Positions 1-7,504 of a stretch of DNA of 10,237 nt are shown one piece after another. The translations under genes were made by a program, and so were the position numbers. Under the pieces are notes generated by a model. The model saw nothing but the letters and a program-made list of their open reading frames with translations. It made no database searches and had not been told where the DNA came from. This DNA is from Lachnospiraceae bacterium UBA3638. GTDB lineage: Bacteria > Bacillota > Clostridia > Lachnospirales > Lachnospiraceae. The stretch covers positions 1 to 10,237 of the forward strand of contig DFKT01000097.1 in NCBI GenBank assembly GCA_002373595.1, in the 5' to 3' direction. Within the stretch, counting starts at the first letter, position 1. Each line of letters begins with the position of its first letter.

Positions 1-1323
1 GTAGAAAGACCCAGAACAACCTGTGCACAGGGTGGAGCCCTCGCAACACTTTCCTCATTACCGGGAGTCGTTGCCATCTCCCATGCTGCGGAAGGATGTT
101 CCGGAAATCTTGCCGGATCCATCGGAACTCTTTCCGGTTATAACGGAGAAGGGTATTGCGGAGGAACGCAGATCCCATCAAGTGCGGTCAGAGAAAGAAA
201 CGTAGTATTCGGAGGAACCGACAGATTAAGACAGGAGATAAAATCTGCGCAGGAACTTCTGGAGGCGGAGCTCTTCGTAGTCGTCACAGGATGCATGACC
301 GAGATAATAGGAGATGATGTGCAGGCGGTGGTGGATGAATTCACCGATGCGGAAACACCGGTCATAGGAATAAACACACCAAGTTTTGAGGGTGATGCTT
401 ATACAGGTTATGAACTTGTCCTTAAGGGAGTATTTAATAATTATATTCCAGAATCTTTGGAGAAGGATCCCAAGCTCGTAAATGTTTTCGGACTTATCCC
501 CAACTTCGATCCTTCATACAGGGGAGATCTTGAGGAGATAAAAAGACTTCTTGAAAGCGTGGGGCTGAAGGTCAATACATTCTTCACTCCGGATCAGACC
601 TTTGACAATATACTAAGTGCTTCAAAAGCATCCTTAAACATTCATTTCTCCAAAGTCTGGGGAGTGGATTTTGAAAAAGGATTTGAAGACAAATTCGACA
701 TTCCCCACTGGATCACCGATCTTCCTATCGGTTCGGTACAGAGCACGGCGTTCTTAAGAGAACTTGCCGAGCATATCGATATCGATAAGGATCTTGTTGA
801 GAAGGTGATAGAGCGCGAGGAAGAGAGATACTACAACTATTTCATCAAGACTCTGGATCTTGTGATCAACTCACAGTTCTTCTATTACGGAGCAACGGTG
901 ACAAATTCCAATTACGCAATCCCTCTTGCAAAATTCCTGAAGCATGAACTCGGATGGAAGGTTGACGATGTGTTTGTTACTGATCTTCTCACAAAGCCCA
1001 GGGCAAAGAAATTCGAAGAAGCATTCAAGCTTTCGGAAGCACCCGGGGAACTGATAAGAGAGAGCGATACCAAACAGATAGCGTGGGCACTTAACAAAAG
1101 ACATGCAAGGAATCAGGGCCAGAGATATTTCGACCAGCACGGACCGCTCTTTGTTGTGGGAAGTTCACTTGAGAAATTCGCAGCCCAGGATATCGGAGCT
1201 TTATACTTTGCAGTTTCATATCCCGTATATAACAGAGTCATTACCTACAGAGGTTATTCAGGATATAACGGCGGACTTAATCTGTTGTCTGATCTTATAA
1301 GCGTACCTGTTTCCGGAAGATAG
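1..1323 (+). CDS. Nitrogenase-like oxidoreductase, NifK-like beta subunit (5' truncated by window edge)
   Basis: Frame 1 is open from base 1 to the TAG at 1321-1323, giving 440 visible residues. The N-terminus lies outside the window, and the ATG at 295 is internal. Three cysteines (codons 22-24, 97-99, 292-294) match the P-cluster ligands of NifK. The first two are 25 residues apart, exactly as Cys70 and Cys95 are in Azotobacter NifK, and the third sits in a TGCMTEIIGDD motif equivalent to NifK's TTCMAEVIGDD. An FGG motif and a C-terminal YSGYNGGLNLLSDLI match the NifK ends FGGQ and GYEGAMNLLTTL. This is the beta-type subunit, expected to pair with the downstream D-like protein in a cytoplasmic Fe-S reductase that receives electrons from a NifH-like protein, probably encoded upstream. 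It probably lacks roughly 20-60 N-terminal residues here. The subunit type is clear and the substrate is not. Confidence 0.9.
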   Translation, partial: VERPRTTCAQGGALATLSSLPGVVAISHAAEGCSGNLAGSIGTLSGYNGEGYCGGTQIPSSAVRERNVVFGGTDRLRQEIKSAQELLEAELFVVVTGCMTEIIGDDVQAVVDEFTDAETPVIGINTPSFEGDAYTGYELVLKGVFNNYIPESLEKDPKLVNVFGLIPNFDPSYRGDLEEIKRLLESVGLKVNTFFTPDQTFDNILSASKASLNIHFSKVWGVDFEKGFEDKFDIPHWITDLPIGSVQSTAFLRELAEHIDIDKDLVEKVIEREEERYYNYFIKTLDLVINSQFFYYGATVTNSNYAIPLAKFLKHELGWKVDDVFVTDLLTKPRAKKFEEAFKLSEAPGELIRESDTKQIAWALNKRHARNQGQRYFDQHGPLFVVGSSLEKFAAQDIGALYFAVSYPVYNRVITYRGYSGYNGGLNLLSDLISVPVSGR

Positions 1324-1331
1324 GAGGAATT

Positions 1332-2867
1332 ATGAGCGAGATTGAAAACAAATATGTAGAAAAAGCAATACCTCCTACCAGAGAGGAGAGACTTGAAGCC
1401 ACCGATGCATATCACGGCTGCAGCTGCGATCTGCTTGAATGTTCCAAGAACTGCTGCCTCAAGGGCAGAGACAGGGATTTCTGGCAGGGTAGCTCTTCAT
1501 GCCAGATGTTCCTTTCCATCATGATGTCAGCACCTGTCGAAAACTCTGTACTGATCATGCACGGACCCGTGGGATGCGGACACCAGCTTCACATCCAGAC
1601 ATTCTCCACCACAAACGGCAAGAATGTCAGAGGCCTTGCTCCAAAGCCTGTAAACTGGCTCTCCACAAATCTTTCCACCACGGAGATCGTAAACGGCGGT
1701 GAAAAGAAGTTAAGAGAAGCGATAGAGTATGCGGACAGGACCTTCAGACCGGAATTCATCTTCGTTCTTTCCACATGTGCACCCAACATAATAGGTGACG
1801 ATGTCGAAAAGATCGTATCCGATGAGAGCAAGGTGGTATCTGCACAGGTTACCGCGATTCACTGCCCCGGTTTCAGATCAAAGTATGTTTCAAGCGCATA
1901 TGATGCTTTCTATCATTCACTTATCAGGCATGTGCAGCTTGAGCCCATAGAGTACAAAGACTATGTTCCTCTGAATCCCGCGGATCCCAATTCCGGATTC
2001 CTGGCTGCAGGATACGAATACAAGAAAAAATACACCGTAAACGTCATGACTCTGGAATCCATGGGTGCCCAGGATGAAGCGGAGCTTACAAGGATACTGA
2101 ACGGACTTAACTTAAATGTAAATGTTCTTCCGGAGTACAGCAATGCAGATAAGATCAGATTTGTGTCAGAGTCGGCTCTTAATGTCAGCCTTTGCTGGAT
2201 GCATGACGATTACTTTGTCAAATACCTGAAGGATAAATATGGTGTCCCTTATTATATGGGAATGCCTCTCGGACTTAAGGCCACAAGAAAGTGGCTTGTG
2301 GATATCGGAGAGCATTTCGGCCTAAAGGCGGAAGCGGAAAGACTTGCAGTCTATGAGGAAAAGCTGGTCCTTGAAGCGATAGCGCCCTTCAAGGAGAAGC
2401 TTAAGGGAAAGAGAGTCATGATTTCCGGAGGCGCGGTAAGAAGCGCGGTTGAAGCATCCCTTATCCATGATGACCTCGGAATGGAGATCGTATCCGTCAT
2501 CGGACTTTTGTATGACTCAAATGCGGAGCCTTCATTCGAAGAGCTTACAAAGGATCATCCGGATGTTCCGGTAGTCATAAGCGATCAGCCCTATGAATTC
2601 GTAAATCAGGTTAAGACCTATAAGCCGGATATCGTGCTCTGCCACGCAAACGGTCTTACCGAGCCCGCAAAGGCAGGTGCGGTAACCGTTCCCGAATTCG
2701 ATATCGGAGGAGCGTACTTCGGATATAACGGAGTGTTCCAGGTAGCAAGGCAGCTGACCTTTGCTCTTGAGAACGACTCATATGTAAAGGAAGTATCCAA
2801 GCACGTTAAATTCCCTTATAAGAAATCATGGTATGAAAAAGATCCTTTTGCATACCTTAAAAATTAA
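1332..2867 (+). CDS. Nitrogenase-like oxidoreductase, NifD-like alpha subunit
   Basis: This 511-residue protein is a full-length NifD homologue. ATG 1332 follows AGGAGG at 1322-1327 and lies 8 bp after the K-like stop. Cys57, Cys82 (in HGPVGCG) and Cys149 (in LSTCAPNIIGDD) are the P-cluster-type ligands, spaced 25 and 67 residues apart against 26 and 66 in NifD. Cys288 in LNVSLCWMHDDYFVKYL aligns with the FeMo-cofactor ligand Cys275 (LNLVHCYRSMNYI). The segment GAYFGYNGVFQVAR aligns with GPYHGFDGFAIFAR and puts Phe463 where NifD has the ligand His442. In CPGFRSKYVSSAYD versus CEGFRGVSQSLGHH, Gln191 and His195 are also replaced. Ahead of the core is a Cys cluster (C30, C32, C37, C41, C42) that NifD lacks. 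A nitrogenase fold holding a different or altered cofactor is likely. N2 fixation is unlikely. The transporter genes downstream suggest an imported substrate. Confidence 0.92.
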   Translation: MSEIENKYVEKAIPPTREERLEATDAYHGCSCDLLECSKNCCLKGRDRDFWQGSSSCQMFLSIMMSAPVENSVLIMHGPVGCGHQLHIQTFSTTNGKNVRGLAPKPVNWLSTNLSTTEIVNGGEKKLREAIEYADRTFRPEFIFVLSTCAPNIIGDDVEKIVSDESKVVSAQVTAIHCPGFRSKYVSSAYDAFYHSLIRHVQLEPIEYKDYVPLNPADPNSGFLAAGYEYKKKYTVNVMTLESMGAQDEAELTRILNGLNLNVNVLPEYSNADKIRFVSESALNVSLCWMHDDYFVKYLKDKYGVPYYMGMPLGLKATRKWLVDIGEHFGLKAEAERLAVYEEKLVLEAIAPFKEKLKGKRVMISGGAVRSAVEASLIHDDLGMEIVSVIGLLYDSNAEPSFEELTKDHPDVPVVISDQPYEFVNQVKTYKPDIVLCHANGLTEPAKAGAVTVPEFDIGGAYFGYNGVFQVARQLTFALENDSYVKEVSKHVKFPYKKSWYEKDPFAYLKN

Positions 2868-2887
2868 TACATGGGAGGAGATATAAA

Positions 2888-4012
2888 ATGAAAAGAACAT
2901 CTAAGTTAAAGTTACTCGCTTTGTTTACGACCGGAATATTGCTCCTTTCCGGCTGCGGTGCAGCAGGAAATCAAGGATCGGACTCATCATCCAACGGTCG
3001 TCCCCTGGGAGCGGCAGAAGGTGTCGTTGTCAATGAAGAAGGACTTCTCGATTATTCCGCACTCAGCGAAGAACAGCTCACCGCTCTTTATAAGAAAGAA
3101 GCAGCATACGGCCAGACTATAACCGTCAATTACACCGGTTCCCTTTGCCCCGTTGCGCTTCCCGTTGCAAAGTATCTCGGATTTGTTGAGGATGAAGGCA
3201 TCAGCTCATTTGAATTCGTTCAGATCTCAGGTGATGCCGCAAGAGATGCACTTGCATCAGGCAATCTCAACGTTGCCATTGGCTTTCTTTCTGACTGGCT
3301 CCTTTATTATCAGAACGGAGAAGAGGTTGTAAGTACTCTTGCACTTCACTCCGGATGCGCTTCGGCAGCAGTTTTGAGCGATTCTGATTACACCGGATTT
3401 GAGAAGGGTATGAGGATCGGCGTAGCAGGAGGGATCGGTGGAATCTTCCATAACATCGGACTCAGATTCATCAATCATGACGGATTCAACACCGATGACT
3501 TTACCTGGGTAGCACTTGATGCCGGAACACTCCTCGCAGCACTTCAGGAGGGACAGGTAGATGTGATCATAGCCAGCGATGAACTTATATATAACTTTGT
3601 AGAAGAAGGCTACACCAAGGTCATCCGTTCCCAGGACTATGATCCCGATTTCGAGAATGAGGTATGCTGCTCACTCGGATTCAGCAAGGATTTCGTAGAG
3701 AAGAACCCCGTTACCGTATATAAGATCACAAGAGCTGTCTACAGAGCTTCCAAGTGGCTTGCGGAGAGCGAGGATAATCGCGCACAGGCAGTAGATCTCC
3801 TTCTCGATAAGCAGTACATCTCAACAACCAGAGAGATGGGAATAAAACTCATCAACCTTCTCCACTACGGATTCGGAACCGGGGAGATGATAGCAACCAC
3901 CAATGTCATCGGACAGGAGTATAAGGATCTGGGACTTCTTCCTTCGGATTTCGACCTTTCCAATGCAGAAGAGCAGTTCCTTGTGAAATATGATCTTACG
4001 AAAATAGAGTAA
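2888..4012 (+). CDS. ABC transporter substrate-binding lipoprotein, NMT1/SsuA/TauA-like
   Basis: A 374-residue solute-binding lipoprotein. Residues 1-22 form a lipoprotein signal peptide (Lys/Arg start, hydrophobic stretch, lipobox LSGC) with lipidation expected at Cys23, followed by a Ser/Gly/Asn-rich linker. The body has the two-lobed organisation of periplasmic-binding-protein type 2 proteins for nitrate, sulfonate, taurine or thiamine-precursor transport: a first strand reaching VNYTGSLCPVALPVAKYLGF, the lobe-1 segment GDAARDALASGNLNVAIGF, and a GMRIGVAGGIGG turn before lobe 2. Unusually for this class it keeps Cys87, Cys157 and the pair Cys260-Cys261 in the mature part. GGGAGGAG at 2873-2880 lies 7 bp before the ATG, and the gene starts 20 bp after the nitrogenase-like gene. 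It is probably anchored outside the membrane and hands its ligand to the next two gene products. The ligand is unknown. Confidence 0.9.
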   Translation: MKRTSKLKLLALFTTGILLLSGCGAAGNQGSDSSSNGRPLGAAEGVVVNEEGLLDYSALSEEQLTALYKKEAAYGQTITVNYTGSLCPVALPVAKYLGFVEDEGISSFEFVQISGDAARDALASGNLNVAIGFLSDWLLYYQNGEEVVSTLALHSGCASAAVLSDSDYTGFEKGMRIGVAGGIGGIFHNIGLRFINHDGFNTDDFTWVALDAGTLLAALQEGQVDVIIASDELIYNFVEEGYTKVIRSQDYDPDFENEVCCSLGFSKDFVEKNPVTVYKITRAVYRASKWLAESEDNRAQAVDLLLDKQYISTTREMGIKLINLLHYGFGTGEMIATTNVIGQEYKDLGLLPSDFDLSNAEEQFLVKYDLTKIE

Positions 4013-4029
4013 GCACGGAGATATGAGAA

Positions 4030-5058
4030 ATGGCAGAACAGACTGAGATCAAGAACAAGAATATATCGGAAAGAGAACTATCGATCCTCGAACAGAAGGA
4101 CCTGACCAAAAGAGACAGATTCTTAAGAAGAGTCACGATATTCCTGCCCCTTATCTTCTCGGTGCTCCATCTTCTTGAGCATCTGTATTACCCCGGGGCA
4201 AAGGCCTTCAAGCCTTCGGCAGTCTATGCGGGACTGATCGGTCTGTTCGTCATATTCAATGCCGTAAGGGTGGTATTATCCTATTTGTCCTTCAGGGCAT
4301 ATGAGAAGGTAAGGTTTAAGAGTGCATTATATACCGCCATGGCGATCCTGCTCATGGCTTACGATATGGCAACACTCAAATACGGTATCCTTGCACTTCC
4401 ATATTTCCCGTGGATAGGAAGAGTTCTGGATGCAATGGTATCGGACAGAGACAAGCTCTGGGAATGTGTATATCACTCATTAAAGCTTCTGTTCACCGGG
4501 TATTTTGCGGGAGTATCCATTGGCCTTGCATGCGGAATACTGGCAGGATGGTCCAAGAGAGTGAATTACTGGGTTCAGCCCATCATCAAGGTGCTTGGTG
4601 CGATTCCCACAACAACATACATGCCTATTGTCATGATTCTTGCTTCATCGCTTTTTGGAGGAGCTGCCTTTCTTATAGGACTCGGTGTGTGGTTCCCGGT
4701 GACCATATCTGCGATGACAGGCGTACAGAATGTGCAGAAGCACTATTATGAAGCAGCCGAGACCCTTGGAACCGGAAAGTTCGGTATCCTTACAAGAGTC
4801 GTTATCCCCGCATCAATGCCGGGCATCTTTACAGGTCTTACACAGGGGATGAGCATTGCCTGCATTACTCTGGTGGTGGCAGAGATGATGGGAGTCGAGG
4901 CCGGACTCGGATGGTATATCAACTGGCAGAAGGGCTGGGGTGATTTTACCAAGATGTACGGTGCGATCATTTTGATCTGTATCACTTTCATTCTTGTTAA
5001 TTCACTGCTGGAATTCATAAGAAAAAGAGTGCTTCGCTGGCAGGACGGAGGTATATGA
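4030..5058 (+). CDS. ABC transporter permease, SsuC/TauC-type with N-terminal membrane extension
   Basis: A 342-residue inner-membrane permease. The C-terminal part is a standard binding-protein-dependent transport domain, with the cytoplasmic EAA loop at residues 241-247 (EAAETLG) followed by VIPASMPGI, which couples to the ATPase. Members of the sulfonate/taurine/nitrate class are usually about 250-280 residues. This one carries about 100 extra N-terminal residues: a charged cytoplasmic head (1-34), then three hydrophobic segments at about 35-54, 64-88 and 98-115. The upstream ACGGAG at 4015-4020 suits ATG 4030, with 9 bp between the motif and the start. A nearer ATG at 4023 opens only a 7-codon frame. 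The stop overlaps the start of the ATPase gene, so the two are translationally coupled. Confidence 0.92.
   Translation: MAEQTEIKNKNISERELSILEQKDLTKRDRFLRRVTIFLPLIFSVLHLLEHLYYPGAKAFKPSAVYAGLIGLFVIFNAVRVVLSYLSFRAYEKVRFKSALYTAMAILLMAYDMATLKYGILALPYFPWIGRVLDAMVSDRDKLWECVYHSLKLLFTGYFAGVSIGLACGILAGWSKRVNYWVQPIIKVLGAIPTTTYMPIVMILASSLFGGAAFLIGLGVWFPVTISAMTGVQNVQKHYYEAAETLGTGKFGILTRVVIPASMPGIFTGLTQGMSIACITLVVAEMMGVEAGLGWYINWQKGWGDFTKMYGAIILICITFILVNSLLEFIRKRVLRWQDGGI
5047..5051 (+). promoter_or_regulatory. Ribosome binding site deciding the importer ATPase start
   Basis: GGAGG lies inside the last codons of the permease gene. Its spacing favours ATG 5058 over the directly adjacent ATG 5055. Confidence 0.75.
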
Positions 5059-5849
5059 TGGCAGTTGGTAATATAGAGATCAAGGACGTATCAAAGATCT
5101 TCAGAAGAAGTGAAGAGGAACAGACTCTCACAGCGCTGGATCATATCAACCTGTCAATTGAGCCGGGAGAGTTCGTCTCAATAGTAGGTGCCAGCGGATG
5201 CGGTAAATCCACCATGCTCAGGATAATCGCAGGACTTGAAAAGCCCACCTTAGGCGAAGCAACCTGTGACGGACAGCCTGTTATCGGAACCAGTGAAAAA
5301 AGAGGACTTGTTTTCCAGAATCACGCATTGTTTCCGTGGCTTACGGTCTGGGACAATATCATGTTCGGACTCAAGTCCACGGGAAAGCTTAAGGACAAAG
5401 AAAAAACAGACCTTGCCGAAAGACTGTTAAAACAGGTCGGTCTCGAGAAATTCAAAAGGACATATCCCAATCAGTTATCCGGAGGAATGAGCCAGAGAGT
5501 CGCACTTGTCAGGGCTCTTGCAAATGAACCTGATGTGCTTCTTTTGGATGAACCACTGGGAGCGCTTGATGCATTCACCAGAATGAGCATCCAGGATGCG
5601 CTTATAGATCTTTGGAAGTTGGAAGAAAACACAATGGTGCTCATCACTCACGATGTGGACGAGGCTATCTACCTGTCCCAGAGAGTCATCATCATGTCAC
5701 CGAGACCCGGAAGAGTCATCGAAAATCTGAAGATCGAGCTTCCTTATCCGAGAAACAGAAGTGACAAGAACTTTACATATTACAGAAATCATATTCTTGA
5801 AAAGCTTGATCTTGCTCATCAGGAAGAAGATATCGAGTATATGATCTGA
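5058..5849 (+). CDS. ABC transporter ATP-binding protein, SsuB/TauB-type
   Basis: The energising subunit of the importer, 263 residues from ATG 5058. All ABC motifs are present: Walker A GASGCGKST (44-52), a Q-loop in LVFQNHALFPWLTV, signature LSGGMSQR (140-147), Walker B VLLLDEP (160-166), a D-loop GALD, and the switch His198 in ITHD. The FQNHALFPWLTV wording and the MSPRPGR segment near the end are typical of the nitrate/sulfonate/taurine importer ATPases. ATG codons at 5055 and 5058 are adjacent. The GGAGG at 5047-5051 is 6 bp from the second but only 3 bp from the first, so 5058 is preferred. Either start overlaps the permease stop. It is expected to act as a homodimer at the cytoplasmic face. 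Confidence 0.93.
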   Translation: MAVGNIEIKDVSKIFRRSEEEQTLTALDHINLSIEPGEFVSIVGASGCGKSTMLRIIAGLEKPTLGEATCDGQPVIGTSEKRGLVFQNHALFPWLTVWDNIMFGLKSTGKLKDKEKTDLAERLLKQVGLEKFKRTYPNQLSGGMSQRVALVRALANEPDVLLLDEPLGALDAFTRMSIQDALIDLWKLEENTMVLITHDVDEAIYLSQRVIIMSPRPGRVIENLKIELPYPRNRSDKNFTYYRNHILEKLDLAHQEEDIEYMI

Positions 5850-5881
5850 TGTTATGACGGTATCGTCGGGAGAAATCGAAT

Positions 5882-6292
5882 ATGAAAAATAAACTGACCG
5901 CAGCTGTGATAGTGATATTGGGATTGCTTGTTGCAATAGGACCTAAAACCATCTTCCCTGTCTGCCCTGCCGGAGAGATGAAGATGAGATGCTTCACCAC
6001 CGCCAATGCGGAATTGGCAGTAGGTATCATCGGTGCAGTCATCGGAATTGCTTTGTTCGTTATTAAGGATAAAAAGCTCGGGATAATGCTGTCTGCGGCA
6101 GAGGCAGTGATCGGACTTTTCGTGGTGCTCATCCCCGCAGTGATCATAGGTGTCTGCGGAAATGCGATGATGCACTGCGTTACCGTAACAAGACCTGCAC
6201 TCATAGTGATCGGGATCATCCTGGTGATAGTATCCCTGATAAATATTTTGCTGTTCCTTCGTGATATCAGTATCGAAAAGAAAACAAGGTAA
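5882..6292 (+). CDS. DUF4418-like small membrane protein with paired Cys/Met loops
   Basis: A 136-residue integral membrane protein with four predicted helices (about 5-22, 44-61, 68-91, 105-126) and a basic tail. I recognise it as a DUF4418-type protein; no function is established that I know of. It is built as two similar halves. After helix 1 comes Cys28-x4-Met33-x-Met35-x-Cys37, and after helix 3 comes Cys92-x3-Met96-Met97-x-Cys99. Each is followed by a Thr-rich turn and another Gly/Ile-rich helix. Both loops are predicted on the same side of the membrane, so four Cys and several Met could form a metal or redox site; that is inference. GGGAG about 10 bp upstream supports ATG 5882. The gene sits 32 bp after the importer ATPase and 6 bp before the FtsX-type permease, which suggests it is an accessory subunit of that transporter. 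Confidence 0.8.
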   Translation: MKNKLTAAVIVILGLLVAIGPKTIFPVCPAGEMKMRCFTTANAELAVGIIGAVIGIALFVIKDKKLGIMLSAAEAVIGLFVVLIPAVIIGVCGNAMMHCVTVTRPALIVIGIILVIVSLINILLFLRDISIEKKTR

Positions 6293-6298
6293 AAAGTT

Positions 6299-7504
6299 TT
6301 GAAGATAAGAGAAGTTGCAATAAAAAAGATCATATACGGCTCCACAGGTGCATTCGTGGTCCTGGCATTCGCACTTCTTTTATCTTTTACCTTTTTTGCG
6401 GGACGCATACTTGAGTCGAGCCTTTCTGACGGAGCGGATAAACTCCGGGAAAGACTCGGAGCGGATATGGCTGTAGTGCCGAAGGGCTCCGAAGACAGCT
6501 ATCAGGGCATAATCTTGAGCGGTGAACCTGTAGAGTGCTCCATGGATAGAAGCATTGAGAACAATCTAAAAGGCATGGACGGTGTCGAGAAAGTGACACC
6601 GGTGATATATCTTGCAAGTCTCAATGCATCCTGCTGCAGCGTTCCGATCCAGATCATAGGATACGATCCGGAGACCGATTTTGTCACATCCCCCTGGATT
6701 TCTGACGAATATACCACGGGTGAGGCTGACGGTGATATGGTGGTGGGTTACAATATAGCCCTTGACGTTGAAGGAACTCTCACCTTCTTCGGAAGAACCT
6801 ATACGGTAAAAGCCAGGTTAAATAAAACCGGTACCGCAATGGATAAGTCCGTATATGTGACCTTTGACGTAATGGACATACTTCTGGCAGACGCCCGCGA
6901 AAAGGGAGTTGAGTTCGGAGAGGGATCTTCGGAGGGACTGTCCGACAGATATGTCTCGGCATTCCTGATACGGACCGAAGAGGGAGCGGATCCCGATCTC
7001 ATAGCCGGAAGGATATTAAGATACGGAAACGTCGGAGTGGTCCAGAGTAAGAATATGATCTCCTCAGTTACAGGAGGCATAGGTTTTATATCCAAGATCA
7101 TAAGGATCATCACCATATCCGTGATAGCGATAGTTGTTCTTGTCACGGCGATCTTAAGTATGTTCAGGGCCCAGACCAGAAGAAAAGAATGGGCAGTGCT
7201 CAGGATGATGGGTGCTTCGCAAAGCTGGATACTCAGGCTCATCCTTACGGAAAATCTTCTCGTATCGTTTGCCGGTGCGATCTTCGGTATCCTGCTGGCG
7301 GCTCTTGTGATATTCCCCTTCAGCAGGTTTATCGCTGAGCAGATAGAGCTTCCCTATTACGGCCCGGGTGGCCTGAAGGTGGTGCTCATAGCACTTGCGG
7401 CTCTTGCCGTCACCCTTGTGGCCGGTGCAATCCCTGCCATATTTGCGGGTACCAAGGCTGCCGGGACTGATTGCTATGTACTGATGCGCGATGGAGAAAA
7501 CTGA
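6299..7504 (+). CDS. FtsX/MacB-type ABC transporter permease
   Basis: A 401-residue permease of the FtsX/LolC/MacB architecture: one helix near the N-terminus (about 15-37), a large extracytoplasmic domain (about 40-260) and three C-terminal helices (about 265-290, 310-340, 358-385). The cytoplasmic coupling region contains RRKEWAVLRMMGAS, a hallmark of FtsX-like permeases. The start is TTG 6299, supported by AAGG 9 bp upstream. The next ATG would cut off the first helix. The extracytoplasmic domain carries Cys80 and a Cys112-Cys113 pair in NASCCSVPIQIIGYDPETDF, a vicinal pair unusual for this class. It is coupled to the next gene by a 4-bp ATGA overlap. Such systems usually move lipids, peptides or lipoproteins or transmit force rather than import small molecules. 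The substrate here is unknown. Confidence 0.88.
   Translation: MKIREVAIKKIIYGSTGAFVVLAFALLLSFTFFAGRILESSLSDGADKLRERLGADMAVVPKGSEDSYQGIILSGEPVECSMDRSIENNLKGMDGVEKVTPVIYLASLNASCCSVPIQIIGYDPETDFVTSPWISDEYTTGEADGDMVVGYNIALDVEGTLTFFGRTYTVKARLNKTGTAMDKSVYVTFDVMDILLADAREKGVEFGEGSSEGLSDRYVSAFLIRTEEGADPDLIAGRILRYGNVGVVQSKNMISSVTGGIGFISKIIRIITISVIAIVVLVTAILSMFRAQTRRKEWAVLRMMGASQSWILRLILTENLLVSFAGAIFGILLAALVIFPFSRFIAEQIELPYYGPGGLKVVLIALAALAVTLVAGAIPAIFAGTKAAGTDCYVLMRDGEN

Noticed and set aside
295..1323. K-like gene starting at ATG 295
   Set aside because: The frame is open to base 1 and includes two P-cluster-type cysteines and NifK-like sequence before 295, so this Met is internal and the gene is truncated by the window edge.
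1..2867. Classical nitrogen-fixation (nifDK) operon
   Set aside because: The order is K then D, the His442, Gln191 and His195 equivalents appear replaced, and the neighbours are transporters rather than nifE/N/B/X genes.
5773..6408. 211-residue open frame on the minus strand
   Set aside because: It lies antisense to the importer ATPase end and the DUF4418-like gene. Its hydrophobic look comes from the complement of membrane-helix codons, and it has no recognisable domain.
7471..7503. Upstream ATG adding 11 residues to the LolD-type ATPase
   Set aside because: ATG 7504 gives the usual ATGA coupling with the permease stop and starts right before the conserved first strand.
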